Shown here in pieces: positions 35,972-45,545 of a stretch of DNA of 64,000 nucleotides. The stretch comes from Bog-756 sp963713625 (GTDB lineage Bacteria; Actinomycetota; Acidimicrobiia; Acidimicrobiales; RAAP-2). The notes under the pieces were generated by a model. That model ran no database searches, had not been told where the DNA came from, and saw only the letters and a program-made list of their open reading frames with translations. Where the stretch lies: assembly GCA_963713625.1 (NCBI GenBank), contig CAVQMN010000006.1:1-64000 (forward strand), in the 5' to 3' direction. Within the stretch, counting starts at the first letter, position 1; every line of letters starts with the position of its first letter. A program made the translations under genes and the position numbers.

Positions 35972-38900
35972 GTGCCGGATCCCCAACCCTCCACCGTCGC
36001 GCCCGAAGGCCGCTCCCCCGGCCGGATCCGGACGCTCTACCGCCGCCTCCGGTCCCCGAGCCGCTTGCGGGCGGTCGTCGACTATTCGCTGATGGCCGTG
36101 CTGGCTGTGGTGCCCATGGTGGCCACCCGACCGGACCTGGTGTCCGACGACACCAAGACCTACCTCTACCTCGATCCGGGCCGGTATGTACGGGCCGCGG
36201 TGTCGGCCTGGGATCCCAACGTGGCCCTCGGGACGGTCACCCACCAGAACATCGGCTACCTCCTGCCCATGGGGCCCTTCTACTGGGCCATGGCCGAGCT
36301 CCACGTCCCCCTCTGGATCGCCCAGCGCCTGTGGATGGCCGGCCTGCTGTTCGCCGCCGGAGCCGGCGCACTCTACCTATGCCGGGTCATCGGCCTTTCG
36401 GGGCCCGGGCGCTACGTGACCGCCATCGCCTTCATGTTCACGCCCTACGTGCTGCAGTATTCGGGGCGCATCTCGGTGATCCTGCTGCCGTGGTCGGGCC
36501 TGCCCTGGATGGTGGCCTTCGTCATCTTGGCCCTCCGCATCGGGGGCTGGAAGTACCCGGCCCTGTTCGCCCTGGTCGTCGCCCTGGTCAGTGGGATCAA
36601 CGCCAGTTCGATCCTGTTCGTGGGCATCGCCCCGGCCCTGTGGCTGCCCTACGCGGTCGTGGTCTCCCGCGAGGCCACCTGGCGGAGGGCCTGGGGAGCG
36701 GCCTGGAAGATCGGCCTGCTCAGCGTGCTGGTGTCGTTGTGGTGGGCCATCGGCCTCCAGGTGGAGGCGGCCTACGGGGTCAACGTCCTCAAGTACACCG
36801 AGACGGTCCCGGCCACCAGCGGTGCCTCGCTGGCCTCGGAGATCGTCCGGGGACTCGGCTACTGGTACTTCTACGGCACCGACCGCCTCGGCCCCTGGAC
36901 GCAGGCGGCGGTGGCCTACACCCAGAACCTGTGGCTGATCGGGGCCAGCTTCGCCGTCCCCGTCCTCTGCTTCATCGCCGCCATCTTCTCCCGGTGGCGG
37001 TACCGGGCCTACTTCGTGCTGATCACCGTGGTGGGCATGGTGCTGGCCGTCGGCCCCAATCCCTACGCCGATCCCTCGGCGGTGGGCTCGGTCATCAAGT
37101 CGTTTCTGGTGGACACCACCGCCGGGCTGGCCCTCCGCTCCAGCGACCGGGCGTCGCCGTTGGTCATCCTGGGCCTGGCCATGTTCCTCGGGGCCGGGGT
37201 CAGCGCCGTCGCCGCCCGGGTGCGCAAGACGGGTCTCATCGTCGGGGCCTTTGCCGTCGGGGCGGTGGCCTGCGCCACCGTGCCCCTGTGGACCGGAGCC
37301 ATCATCGCCAACGGCTTCACCCAGCCGGCGGCGCCGCCGCTCTACGTGCGCCAGGCCGCGGCCGCCCTGGACAAGACCAATCCGACGACGCGGGTCTACG
37401 CCCTCCCCGGCAACAATTTCGCCGCCTACCGGTGGGGGGACACCATCGACACGGTCTATCCGGGTCTGATGACCCGGCCCTTCGTGACCCACGAGCAGCA
37501 GATCATGGGCTCGCTGGCCACGGCCGATGTGCTCCAGGCGGTGGACACACCCCTCCAGAACGGCACCATGGACTGGAACGCGCTGGCCCCGATGGCCTCC
37601 CTGTTGAGTGCGGGGAACGTCCTGGTCCAGTACGACCAGGCCTACGAGCGCTACGACATCGCCAACCCACAGGCCGTGGCCGAGGACCTGACCACCACGC
37701 CGCCCGGCCTGTCCGACGAGGTGTCCTATGGCGCCCCGCGGCCCAATGTGCCGCTCACCCCGCATTTCGATGAGGCCGCCCTGGCCCGGCCGGCCAACCA
37801 GGGATGGCCCTCGCCCCTGGTCTCCTACGCGGTGGCCGATCCGCGCCCGATCGTCCGTACCGAGTCCACCGCCACCCCGCTGGTGGTCGACGGTGACGCC
37901 AACGGCATCATGAACGCAGCCTCGGTCGGGCTGCTGGCCGGCAATCCCGCAATTCTCTATGCCGGCACCCTGGACACGGCGCCGAAGCTGAAGAAGGCGA
38001 CGCTCGGAGCGCCGGCCAACCTGGTGGTCACCGACACCAACCGCAAACAGGCCATGGAGTGGAACACCCTGTCGGAGGACACCGGGTACACCGAGACGCT
38101 GGCTGAGGGCCCCGACAAGTCCAACCCGGCCGACGAACCGCTCAACCTCTTCCCGAAGGCCCCGCCCGACGCCCAGACCACCGCCTTCTATAACGGTGTC
38201 TCCTCGGTCAGCGCCTCCTCCTACGGGTCGTCGATCACCTACCTGCCCGAGGACCGTCCCTACAACGCCATCGACGGCAACTCCCAGACGGCGTGGGAGG
38301 ACGACTCGTTCGCCGCCCCGCAAGGACAGTGGTGGCAGGTCGTCCTGGACCATCCCCAGACCGAGAGTTCCCTGACCTTCATCCAACCCCAGACCGGTGA
38401 CCCCGACCGGGCCATCTCCCGGGTGACCCTGACCTTCGACGGACGTGACCCGGTATCGGTGAACCTCGGGGCGGCGTCCCTGACCCCGCCCGGCCAGGTG
38501 GTCACCTTCCCGGCCCGGACCTTCACCAAACTGCGGGTCACCATCACCCGCGTGGTGGTGGCCGATCCGTCCACGCCGGTGACGTCGCGCAGCTCGGTGG
38601 GCTTTGCCGAAGTGGAGATCCCCGGGGTGACGGCCACCGAGGTCATCTCCATGCCCCAGGATCTGCTGCGGGCGGCAGGTCCGTCGTCGATCGGTGACCG
38701 GCTCAGCCTGATCATGACCCGCCTCCGCAGCTCGGGCACTCCGCCCTTCTACGACACCGAGACCACCCTCAACCGTGCCTTCTGGCTGCCCACGGCCCGG
38801 ACCTTCTCCCTCACCGGCTCGGCCACCATCTCGCCGCTCATCCCCGACGACATGATCGACCGGCTGGTGGGGCGGCCGGGATCGGACGGCACGGGCATCG

Positions 38901-40585
38901 TGGCCTACTCACTGGGCCGGCTGCCCGGCGACCTCCGGGCCGGGGCCATCGCCACGCTGGACGACAACTCCTCCACCATGTGGGAGCCCGGTTTCGGATC
39001 CACCCACCAGGCCGGGGACTGGCTCCAGTACCGCCTGCCCTCGCCCATCACCTTCGACCACCTCGACCTCCAGATCGTGGCCGACGGGCAGCACTCGGTT
39101 CCCACCAGCCTCACCGTGACCGCCGGAGACCAGAGCGCCAAGGTGACCCTCCCACCCCTGGCCGACGGCACGGTCCCCGGCTCGGTGGTCGACGTTCCGG
39201 TGTCGTTCCCGGCCATGACCGGGGCCGACATCCAGATCACGGTGGACAGCGTCCGCTTCGAGAACACCCTGAACTACTACTCGGAAGAGCCGATCGCCAT
39301 GCCCATCGGGATCGCCGAGGTGGGCATCCCCGGTCTCCACGCCTCGCCGGTGCCGGCCGACATCCCGTCGTCGTGTCTGGGTGATCTCCTGACCCTCGAC
39401 GGCAACCCCCTGTGGGTGACGGTCACCGGCTCCACGACCACCGCCCTCAACCGGCAGGCCCTCACCGTCTCGCTGTGCGGGCCCGACGCCGGCGGCGTGG
39501 CCCTCGGCCCGGGCCAGCACAGCCTGGAGTCGACCGCCGGGCAGACCACCGGCTTCGACATCGACCAACTGGCCTTCGACTCGGCCCCGGGCGGTGGCCC
39601 CATGCCCCTGCAGTCACCCACCACGCTGGCCCCTCCGTCGGTGTCGCCCGCACCGGTCGTCGACGTCGGCAGCAAGACCTCGACCTCCATCCACCTGTCG
39701 GTGCACGGCCTCTCCACCGCCGCCGACCAGGCGCCCATCTTCTTGGTCCTCGGGGAGAGCATCAACGCCGGATGGAAGGCATCGGTGGTGGGCGGAGGCA
39801 GCCTCGGCGCCCCGACCCTGATCGACGGTTTCGCCAACGGGTGGCTCCTGCACCCGGCGGCACTGGGGGGAGCCGTCCACAACGGGACCCTCTCGGTGGT
39901 GTTGACCTGGGAGCCCCAGAAGCGGGTGGACCTCGCCCTGATCGTGTCGCTGGTGGCCATCATCGCCTGCATCGTCCTGGCCCTCGTGCCGGTGCGCCGA
40001 CGGCGTCGGCGGCGCGGCCGGCACAGCCGGTCCGCCGGGTCCGATGCGGCCGGGTCGGTCGCATCCGGGTCGGTCGAATCCTGGTCCGCCGGCACCTTCG
40101 GTCCGGCCAAACCCGGCCGCACCGGGAGCGAGCCCGCCCCTGTGCCCGGGGGCGCTTCCCTGGTCATGCCCTTCGGGGCCGAGTCGCCACGGGCCCCGGT
40201 ATGGATAGCCCTTCTCACCGGGGTGGTCACCGGCGCGGTGGCCGCAGCCATCGCCGCCCCCCGGGTCGGGCTGGCCGTCGGGGTGGCCAGCGTGGTCGTC
40301 CTGCTCGTCCCGCGGTTGCGGATCTTCCTCGGGCTGGCCGCCGTGGCCGGCATCGCCGCGGCCGGGTGGTACACGGTCGACCACCAGGCCGCCCTCCATG
40401 TGGCCGCCGACGGGTCGTGGCCGCTCTCCTTCCAGAAGGCCAGCGACCTGGCCTGGGCCGGCGTCGTCTTCCTCGGGGCCGATGCCGTGGTCGAGGTGGT
40501 GCTGCGACGGAAGCGCCGTGGCTCGTCACGAACCGAGACCACCGAGACCGTCGGAACCGCTGGGAACACCGGATCGGAGGAGTGA
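35972..40585 (+). CDS. AftD-like alpha-(1->3)-arabinofuranosyltransferase family protein
   Basis: The 1537-residue protein from GTG 35972 has a multi-helix GT-C membrane domain (residues about 30-500) with the loop DDTKTYLYLDPGRYVRAA, matching the DUF3367/AftD family. The lumenal part holds two discoidin-like (F5/8C) carbohydrate-binding modules near residues 745-880 and 985-1120, and several membrane helices return near residues 1320-1500. In mycobacteria AftD adds arabinose to arabinogalactan/lipoarabinomannan from decaprenyl-phospho-arabinose. TACACT at 35955-35960 is a plausible -10 only 11 nt before the GTG. Whether the sugar is arabinose in this organism is not shown. Confidence 0.82.
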   Translation: MPDPQPSTVAPEGRSPGRIRTLYRRLRSPSRLRAVVDYSLMAVLAVVPMVATRPDLVSDDTKTYLYLDPGRYVRAAVSAWDPNVALGTVTHQNIGYLLPMGPFYWAMAELHVPLWIAQRLWMAGLLFAAGAGALYLCRVIGLSGPGRYVTAIAFMFTPYVLQYSGRISVILLPWSGLPWMVAFVILALRIGGWKYPALFALVVALVSGINASSILFVGIAPALWLPYAVVVSREATWRRAWGAAWKIGLLSVLVSLWWAIGLQVEAAYGVNVLKYTETVPATSGASLASEIVRGLGYWYFYGTDRLGPWTQAAVAYTQNLWLIGASFAVPVLCFIAAIFSRWRYRAYFVLITVVGMVLAVGPNPYADPSAVGSVIKSFLVDTTAGLALRSSDRASPLVILGLAMFLGAGVSAVAARVRKTGLIVGAFAVGAVACATVPLWTGAIIANGFTQPAAPPLYVRQAAAALDKTNPTTRVYALPGNNFAAYRWGDTIDTVYPGLMTRPFVTHEQQIMGSLATADVLQAVDTPLQNGTMDWNALAPMASLLSAGNVLVQYDQAYERYDIANPQAVAEDLTTTPPGLSDEVSYGAPRPNVPLTPHFDEAALARPANQGWPSPLVSYAVADPRPIVRTESTATPLVVDGDANGIMNAASVGLLAGNPAILYAGTLDTAPKLKKATLGAPANLVVTDTNRKQAMEWNTLSEDTGYTETLAEGPDKSNPADEPLNLFPKAPPDAQTTAFYNGVSSVSASSYGSSITYLPEDRPYNAIDGNSQTAWEDDSFAAPQGQWWQVVLDHPQTESSLTFIQPQTGDPDRAISRVTLTFDGRDPVSVNLGAASLTPPGQVVTFPARTFTKLRVTITRVVVADPSTPVTSRSSVGFAEVEIPGVTATEVISMPQDLLRAAGPSSIGDRLSLIMTRLRSSGTPPFYDTETTLNRAFWLPTARTFSLTGSATISPLIPDDMIDRLVGRPGSDGTGIVAYSLGRLPGDLRAGAIATLDDNSSTMWEPGFGSTHQAGDWLQYRLPSPITFDHLDLQIVADGQHSVPTSLTVTAGDQSAKVTLPPLADGTVPGSVVDVPVSFPAMTGADIQITVDSVRFENTLNYYSEEPIAMPIGIAEVGIPGLHASPVPADIPSSCLGDLLTLDGNPLWVTVTGSTTTALNRQALTVSLCGPDAGGVALGPGQHSLESTAGQTTGFDIDQLAFDSAPGGGPMPLQSPTTLAPPSVSPAPVVDVGSKTSTSIHLSVHGLSTAADQAPIFLVLGESINAGWKASVVGGGSLGAPTLIDGFANGWLLHPAALGGAVHNGTLSVVLTWEPQKRVDLALIVSLVAIIACIVLALVPVRRRRRRRGRHSRSAGSDAAGSVASGSVESWSAGTFGPAKPGRTGSEPAPVPGGASLVMPFGAESPRAPVWIALLTGVVTGAVAAAIAAPRVGLAVGVASVVVLLVPRLRIFLGLAAVAGIAAAGWYTVDHQAALHVAADGSWPLSFQKASDLAWAGVVFLGADAVVEVVLRRKRRGSSRTETTETVGTAGNTGSEE

Positions 40586-40628
40586 TCCGACCAGGAGCGA
40601 TCCGACCCATGTGAGGAGTGATCCGACC
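40578..40628 (+). repeat. Three 15-bp repeats at the end of the AftD-like gene
   Basis: AGGAGTGATCCGACC occurs at 40578-40592 and 40614-40628, with a one-base variant at 40593-40607. The first contains the stop codon of the AftD-like gene and the third follows the GTG used as HNH-gene start. Confidence 0.6.
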
Positions 40629-42197
40629 CACGGGCTTGGGCATCTGACCTGGAAGGGTCAACGCCGGACCTGGGACAGCCGTGCCTGTGACACCCCCCTG
40701 GAAACCTCTGTCCATGACCCCGGTGGCCGGTGCAGTGAAGGAGAAGGCGGCGTCCGGCACCACGGACGGTCCCGACGGGCGGCACGGCACGGTCCCGACG
40801 GGCTCGATTGTCCCGACGGGCTGGGGGCCCGCTGCGACGCGGCGCTGGCCGCCCTGTCCTCGCTGGTCTCGGATCTCGACCCGGCCCGGTTGACCGGGGC
40901 CGACGCCACCACGCTGTACAGGGCGCTGGTGGCCGTCGAGCGCCTGACCAACGCGGGCAAGACCCTGCTCGCTCCGCGCATCGAGACCTCGGGGGTGTGG
41001 CGGGACGGGGGGCACCGTTCGGCCGCGGTGATGCTGGCCTCCCTGGAGGGGGTGGCCACCGGCCAGGCCCAGAGCACCCTGGCCAACGGGCAGCGCCTCG
41101 GACAGCTGCCCGGCACCGAAGCCGCCCTGCGGGCCGGGGAGCTGTCCGGACCGAAGGTCACCGAGCTGACCGGGGCCGGCATCCTCGCCCCCGAGCGGGA
41201 AGCCGAGCTGTTGTCCGGGGCTGAGGAGGCTCCCCTCCACGCCGTGCGGGAGCGGTGCCAGCGGTCCCGGGCCACCTCCGGGGGCGAGGATCCCAAGGCC
41301 CGGGTCGTCCGGATCAGGGGGGCCAGGAACTTCTCGTCGTGGACCGACGCCGACGGGGCCTTTTGTTACCAGGGCCAAGACACCCCGGACCGGGGTGCCC
41401 AGATCCTCTCCCACCTCAACCAGGTGGCCACCCGGCTGCGCCGGGCCCGGCGAGCGGCCGGGGAGGAGGACACCGGTCCCGAACGGGCGGTCCGGGCCGA
41501 TGCCTTCTACGCCCTGGTCACCGGACGCCACCCCGACACCGGAGCACCCCTCGGGACCCGGGTGGTCACCGGCCCGAACGCCGAGAGCGACGGGAGCTCG
41601 GGTGGCGACGGGAACGCCGATGCCGGGGGCCGACCACCGGACGACCCGTCCGCCCTCATCAACGGGCCCCCGACCTGCTCGGTGATGGTCCGGGTGGACC
41701 TCGAGGCCCTGTTGCGGGGCCGGGCCGAAGATGACGAGTGCTGCGAGATCGACAACCAGGGACCCATCCCGGTCCCCATGGCCCGGGACATGGCCAACGA
41801 CTCCTTCTTGCGCCTGGTCTTCCACCGGGCCGGTGACATCCGGGCCGTCAGCCACATGGGTCGCACCATCAACCAGCAGCTCCGGACCGCCCTCGTCTTC
41901 CGGGACACCACCTGTGTGGTCCCCGGGTGTGGGACCTCGTTCGGGCTCGAGATCGACCACATCGTCCCCTTCGCCGAAGGCGGCCCCACCACCCTCGACA
42001 ACCTGGCCCTGCTCTGCCACCACCATCATTTCCTGAAGACCTACGAGGACTGGGTCCTCTCGAGAGAGCGGACCGGACCCGACGGCCGACTCCGATGGCG
42101 ATTCGAACCCCAACCGGCCTTCGGCCAGGAACCGGACCTCGGGATGGATACCGACGAGGCCAGAGGCCGACGGGCTCGGGACAGAAAGAACGAGTGA
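40611..42197 (+). CDS. DUF222/HNH endonuclease-domain protein (13E12-like)
   Basis: GTG 40611 is the first in-frame start after the AftD-like gene; the first 80 residues are low in coding character, so the true start is uncertain and a 1-nt frameshift near 40800 is possible. From about 40830 a DUF222 domain is clear (CDAALAALSSLVSDLDPARL, LYRALVAVERL), followed by an HNH nuclease motif CVVPGCGTSFGLEIDHIVPF and LALLCHHHH. Such proteins occur in many copies in actinobacterial genomes; their role is unresolved, possibly mobile or defensive. Confidence 0.8.
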   Translation: MRSDPTHGLGHLTWKGQRRTWDSRACDTPLETSVHDPGGRCSEGEGGVRHHGRSRRAARHGPDGLDCPDGLGARCDAALAALSSLVSDLDPARLTGADATTLYRALVAVERLTNAGKTLLAPRIETSGVWRDGGHRSAAVMLASLEGVATGQAQSTLANGQRLGQLPGTEAALRAGELSGPKVTELTGAGILAPEREAELLSGAEEAPLHAVRERCQRSRATSGGEDPKARVVRIRGARNFSSWTDADGAFCYQGQDTPDRGAQILSHLNQVATRLRRARRAAGEEDTGPERAVRADAFYALVTGRHPDTGAPLGTRVVTGPNAESDGSSGGDGNADAGGRPPDDPSALINGPPTCSVMVRVDLEALLRGRAEDDECCEIDNQGPIPVPMARDMANDSFLRLVFHRAGDIRAVSHMGRTINQQLRTALVFRDTTCVVPGCGTSFGLEIDHIVPFAEGGPTTLDNLALLCHHHHFLKTYEDWVLSRERTGPDGRLRWRFEPQPAFGQEPDLGMDTDEARGRRARDRKNE

Positions 42198-42341
42198 CCG
42201 AAGCGGATCAACAGGTGACCGGTCTCTCGATGATGAGCGCGATTACCGATGCCGTCGGCAAGTCAAAGGATGGCTCTCCCACATGCCTGCACCCTGTTGC
42301 ATCGGTTGGTCCGGGCCTTGAATCAGTGGCCCGAGAACGAC

Positions 42342-43721
42342 CTATCGCCGATCACGGGCCATGGCTTCGGCCGCCAGTGCAGCCAGCGCGCCGCGGGCGG
42401 TGGCGTCCCAGGTGAACTGCGACGCATGGTCCAGGGCGGCGATCCCGAGCTGCTTGCGCAGTACGTCGTCACGAAGGACGGTGTCGATGGCTCCGGCGAA
42501 CTCTTCCGGCCGGTCGACCAGGATGCCGGTGATCCCGTCCCGCACCGCGTCCTCGTGACCGCTGATCCTCGATACCACCGACGGCGTCCCACAGGCGCCC
42601 GCCTCGGTGACGGTCATGCCCCAACCCTCGCGGAGGGAGGTGGACGCCACCACCCAGGCCCGCCGGTAGAGATCGATCAGTTCATCCTCGGTGACATAGC
42701 CGGGCAGCGAGATCCACGACTCGGCTCCCGCATCACGGATCAGGGACTCGAGGGCCGGGCGCTCATAGCCCTCCCCGGCGATCACCGCGGTGAGGTCGGG
42801 GTGCTCGGGCTTGAGCTTGATGAGCGTGCCGATGAGCAGGTGCAGCCGCTTGACCGGCACCAGCCGGCCGACGGCCACCACCAGCGGCGTGTGGGAGCGC
42901 TCGCCTCCGGGCGAGAACTGGGATTCGACCCCGGGTGGCACCACCGACACCAGGTGGTCGGGGATCCGCAGCTGCTCGACGATCTCCCGTTTGGACGACG
43001 CCGACAGGGTCACGATCCGGGTCCGCCGGTACACGGGAGGGGCGAGGCGGTGCTCGATGGCGTGGCCGCTCTCGGCCAGACCTGAAGGGAGGACCATCTT
43101 CCACATCTCGGCGTGGACGTGGTGGAGAAAGACGATGTGTGGCGAGTGGGCCCAGAGCGGCGAGAAGAAGGGCATGCCGTTCCAGATCTCGACCAGGCCG
43201 TCTCCCGATCCGATCTTGCCCAGCGCCCCGAGCAGTGCCACCCGCGGGAACACCGCGTACCGCCCCGCCTGTCGGACCACCCGGTAGCCGTCCCGCTGGA
43301 TCGCTCGGCGACTGTCGGGCACCGATGACGTGGTCATCGACACGTCGATACCGGCCTTCGACCATGCGGTCATCACTCTGTGGGCGTGGAGCTCGGACCC
43401 CCCGGCCTCGGGGTCGTCGAAGTCGCGCCAGGCCACCACGTCGATCCGTTTGAGCCCGGCCCGTTCGGCGATCTCGCCGGTGGACAGATCGGCGAACTGG
43501 TGGAGGCCGGGCTGGTTGAACGGGGACCCGGGGGTGACCGGCTGCAGGTGGCTCGGTCGCCCGGCCCAGGCTGCGATCGGGTCGTCGGGACCGCGGTCGG
43601 CCGGGTTGGCGGTCGGGGAAGGGGCCCTGGAGGCAGCCGAGGGCTCCACCGGGGAGGCATCCTGCCCGCCGTCAGCACCGAAAGCCCGAGCGGCGCTGAC
43701 CTCGCCGGAACCATGCCTCAT
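42342..43721 (-). CDS. Family 4 glycosyltransferase
   Basis: The 459-residue protein has two Rossmann domains: an N-terminal acceptor domain starting IDVVAWRDFDDPEAGGSELHAH, and a C-terminal nucleotide-sugar domain with VVAVGRLVPVKRLHLLI and the retaining-GT EGWGMTVTEAGACGTPSVV motif carrying the ExxxxxxxE glutamates. The first 80 residues are Pro/Ala-rich and probably disordered. No signal or membrane helix, so it works at the inner face of the membrane on lipid-linked sugars. It heads toward the flippase and GT-C genes on the same strand. Confidence 0.9.
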   Translation of the reverse strand: MRHGSGEVSAARAFGADGGQDASPVEPSAASRAPSPTANPADRGPDDPIAAWAGRPSHLQPVTPGSPFNQPGLHQFADLSTGEIAERAGLKRIDVVAWRDFDDPEAGGSELHAHRVMTAWSKAGIDVSMTTSSVPDSRRAIQRDGYRVVRQAGRYAVFPRVALLGALGKIGSGDGLVEIWNGMPFFSPLWAHSPHIVFLHHVHAEMWKMVLPSGLAESGHAIEHRLAPPVYRRTRIVTLSASSKREIVEQLRIPDHLVSVVPPGVESQFSPGGERSHTPLVVAVGRLVPVKRLHLLIGTLIKLKPEHPDLTAVIAGEGYERPALESLIRDAGAESWISLPGYVTEDELIDLYRRAWVVASTSLREGWGMTVTEAGACGTPSVVSRISGHEDAVRDGITGILVDRPEEFAGAIDTVLRDDVLRKQLGIAALDHASQFTWDATARGALAALAAEAMARDRR

Positions 43722-43840
43722 ACTCGGATCTCCCCATTCCTATCCTGGTCTGCGGCCTGCCACCGATGTGAGGGTTCAGTGTACTGGGACCCGACGCCGG
43801 AACCGGAAATGGTCGCCTCCCCGTTCGGTGCGGTGATCAT

Positions 43841-43911
43841 CACCGGCCCGTTCCGAGGCCGCATCACCGGCCCGTTCCCAGGCCGCACCACCGGCCCGTT
43901 CCCAGGCCGCT
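43841..43911. repeat. Three 24-bp tandem repeats in an intergenic region
   Basis: Units CACCGGCCCGTTCCGAGGCC plus four bases begin at 43841, 43865 and 43889 (the last is 23 bp), then a partial fourth. They lie between the flippase stop and the glycosyltransferase start and keep an ORF open on the minus strand only by repetition. Confidence 0.7.
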
Positions 43912-43946
43912 CACCGGCCGCACCACCTGCCCATTCACCGACAGGA

Positions 43947-45545
43947 TTACCGGCGTCGGCGGAGCGGCAGCTGCTCCCCACGGTGCCTGTGGTGGATGGC
44001 CACGAACGCCACCCCCATGGCCACGGCCAGCGCCCCCTGGGCCACCAGGTCGGCCCGGGCCGTCGCCACCGTGTGCCCGTCGGCCGCACTGACCAGGGCG
44101 AGGGCCAGGGCCGAGCCTCCGGCCAGCAACAGGACGATCCACCGGGAGCCGGTCCCGAACAGATAGTTGGTGATCAGCACCGAAAATGACAGGAAGATCA
44201 TGGCGCCGACCAGGGGGGCGAAGGCGGGAGCGGCCGAGCTCAACTTGGCCGAGAAGATGACGGTCAGGAACCACCGGGGCACGAACACCGAGATGACCAG
44301 CAGCAGCGCCGCGGGCACGGCCAGGAAGATCAGGGTGACCCCCAGCTGCCGGATGGCATGGCCGCCTTCGTTCCAGCGGATGGTGGCTTCGGGCAACAGG
44401 TAGGCGCCGAGGGCCAGGGCCCCGAAGACCAACGCCTTGGATGCCACCGAGATGGCCGCGTACGGCCCCACGTTGGCATGGTCCAGCCGGCCCAACAGGA
44501 TCACGTCCACGTTCTGGAGCAGGCCGAGGAGGGCCAGCCCGACGAAGGCCGCCGAGACGTCGGCCATCAGCTTCCGGCGCACCAGGCTGCTGTCCGGCCG
44601 ACCGTCCGACGCGGCCGCGGCGGCGGCCACGTTGACCGGCCCCGGCTCGGTGGCCCAGGTCCTCGAGGCCAGCCAGTGGGCATGGATGGTGGCCACCACC
44701 TCCCCGAGGAAGACGCCGAGGCCGTAGCCGGCCACGCCCAGGTGGCCGAGGACCAGGACGAGGACACAGGCGGTCCGGACCCCGCCTTCGATGAGGAGGT
44801 TCCCGGCCAACCCGCGGTAAGCCCGATGGGCCTGCAGGAGGCCGCGGTCCACGCACAGGAGGATCCATACCCCGGCGGCCACCAGGATGAACACGATCCC
44901 CTGGCTGTTGGGCAGGGAGAGCTGGCGGGCGATCCACCCCTGGAGGAGGACGACCGCCACCACCTCCACGGCCAGCGCGGCCAGGGCGATGCGGTGGACC
45001 TTGGCCACCCAGGGCCTGATCAGGTGGCCCCGGCCCGCCTTCTGGAGGGCCGTGACCCGCCGGACCACGCCGACCAGGACGGCCGACCCGGGCATGGACA
45101 GGATGAAGAACAGCCCGAGCAGCTGGGCGATGGCCCCATAGGCCTGGGGGGTAACCAGCCGGGCCACGGCGATGACCAGGAGGGCGGCGGCCCCGTTGAC
45201 CACCAGCCCGGCGACGGCCACCGGACCGGCCTGGAAGAGGCCCGAGCGGATCGAGTCGGCGCTTCCGGCGGCGACCGCCGTCCGCTCCTCCTCGGGCAAG
45301 GTGATCATGGGGCCACCGGCCACGGCGATGCCCACGGCCGGGGCCATGGCCACCGCTTCGGTGACCGGCTCAACCACCTGGTCGATCTCCTCGAGGATCA
45401 TGTCCAGACCCGGGCCGTCCGAGGCCAGGGCGCCCGGGGCCTGGGGGCCCGGGGCCGGGGCCGGGGCACCTGCGGCCGGAACGTCCGAGGAAGGAACGGA
45501 GGCGCCACGCTCCCGGTGCGGGGGTTCGGTGGGAGGAACGCTCAT
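43947..45545 (-). CDS. Polysaccharide flippase (MATE/MOP superfamily)
   Basis: After an 85-residue Pro/Ala-rich cytoplasmic leader, the 532-residue protein shows about 12-14 hydrophobic helices, beginning SIRSGLFQAGPVAVAGLVVNG and including LLQNVDVILLGRLDHANVGPYAAISVASKA, a pattern of Wzx-type and oligosaccharide flippases. It would move lipid-linked glycans across the membrane. ATG 45545 overlaps the stop of the upstream GT-C gene (ATGA), so the two are co-translated. Confidence 0.85.
   Translation of the reverse strand: MSVPPTEPPHRERGASVPSSDVPAAGAPAPAPGPQAPGALASDGPGLDMILEEIDQVVEPVTEAVAMAPAVGIAVAGGPMITLPEEERTAVAAGSADSIRSGLFQAGPVAVAGLVVNGAAALLVIAVARLVTPQAYGAIAQLLGLFFILSMPGSAVLVGVVRRVTALQKAGRGHLIRPWVAKVHRIALAALAVEVVAVVLLQGWIARQLSLPNSQGIVFILVAAGVWILLCVDRGLLQAHRAYRGLAGNLLIEGGVRTACVLVLVLGHLGVAGYGLGVFLGEVVATIHAHWLASRTWATEPGPVNVAAAAAASDGRPDSSLVRRKLMADVSAAFVGLALLGLLQNVDVILLGRLDHANVGPYAAISVASKALVFGALALGAYLLPEATIRWNEGGHAIRQLGVTLIFLAVPAALLLVISVFVPRWFLTVIFSAKLSSAAPAFAPLVGAMIFLSFSVLITNYLFGTGSRWIVLLLAGGSALALALVSAADGHTVATARADLVAQGALAVAMGVAFVAIHHRHRGEQLPLRRRR

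Noticed and set aside
36377..38386. 669-residue minus-strand open frame
   Set aside because: Antisense to the AftD-like gene; no motif, and Gly/Arg/Gln-rich composition.
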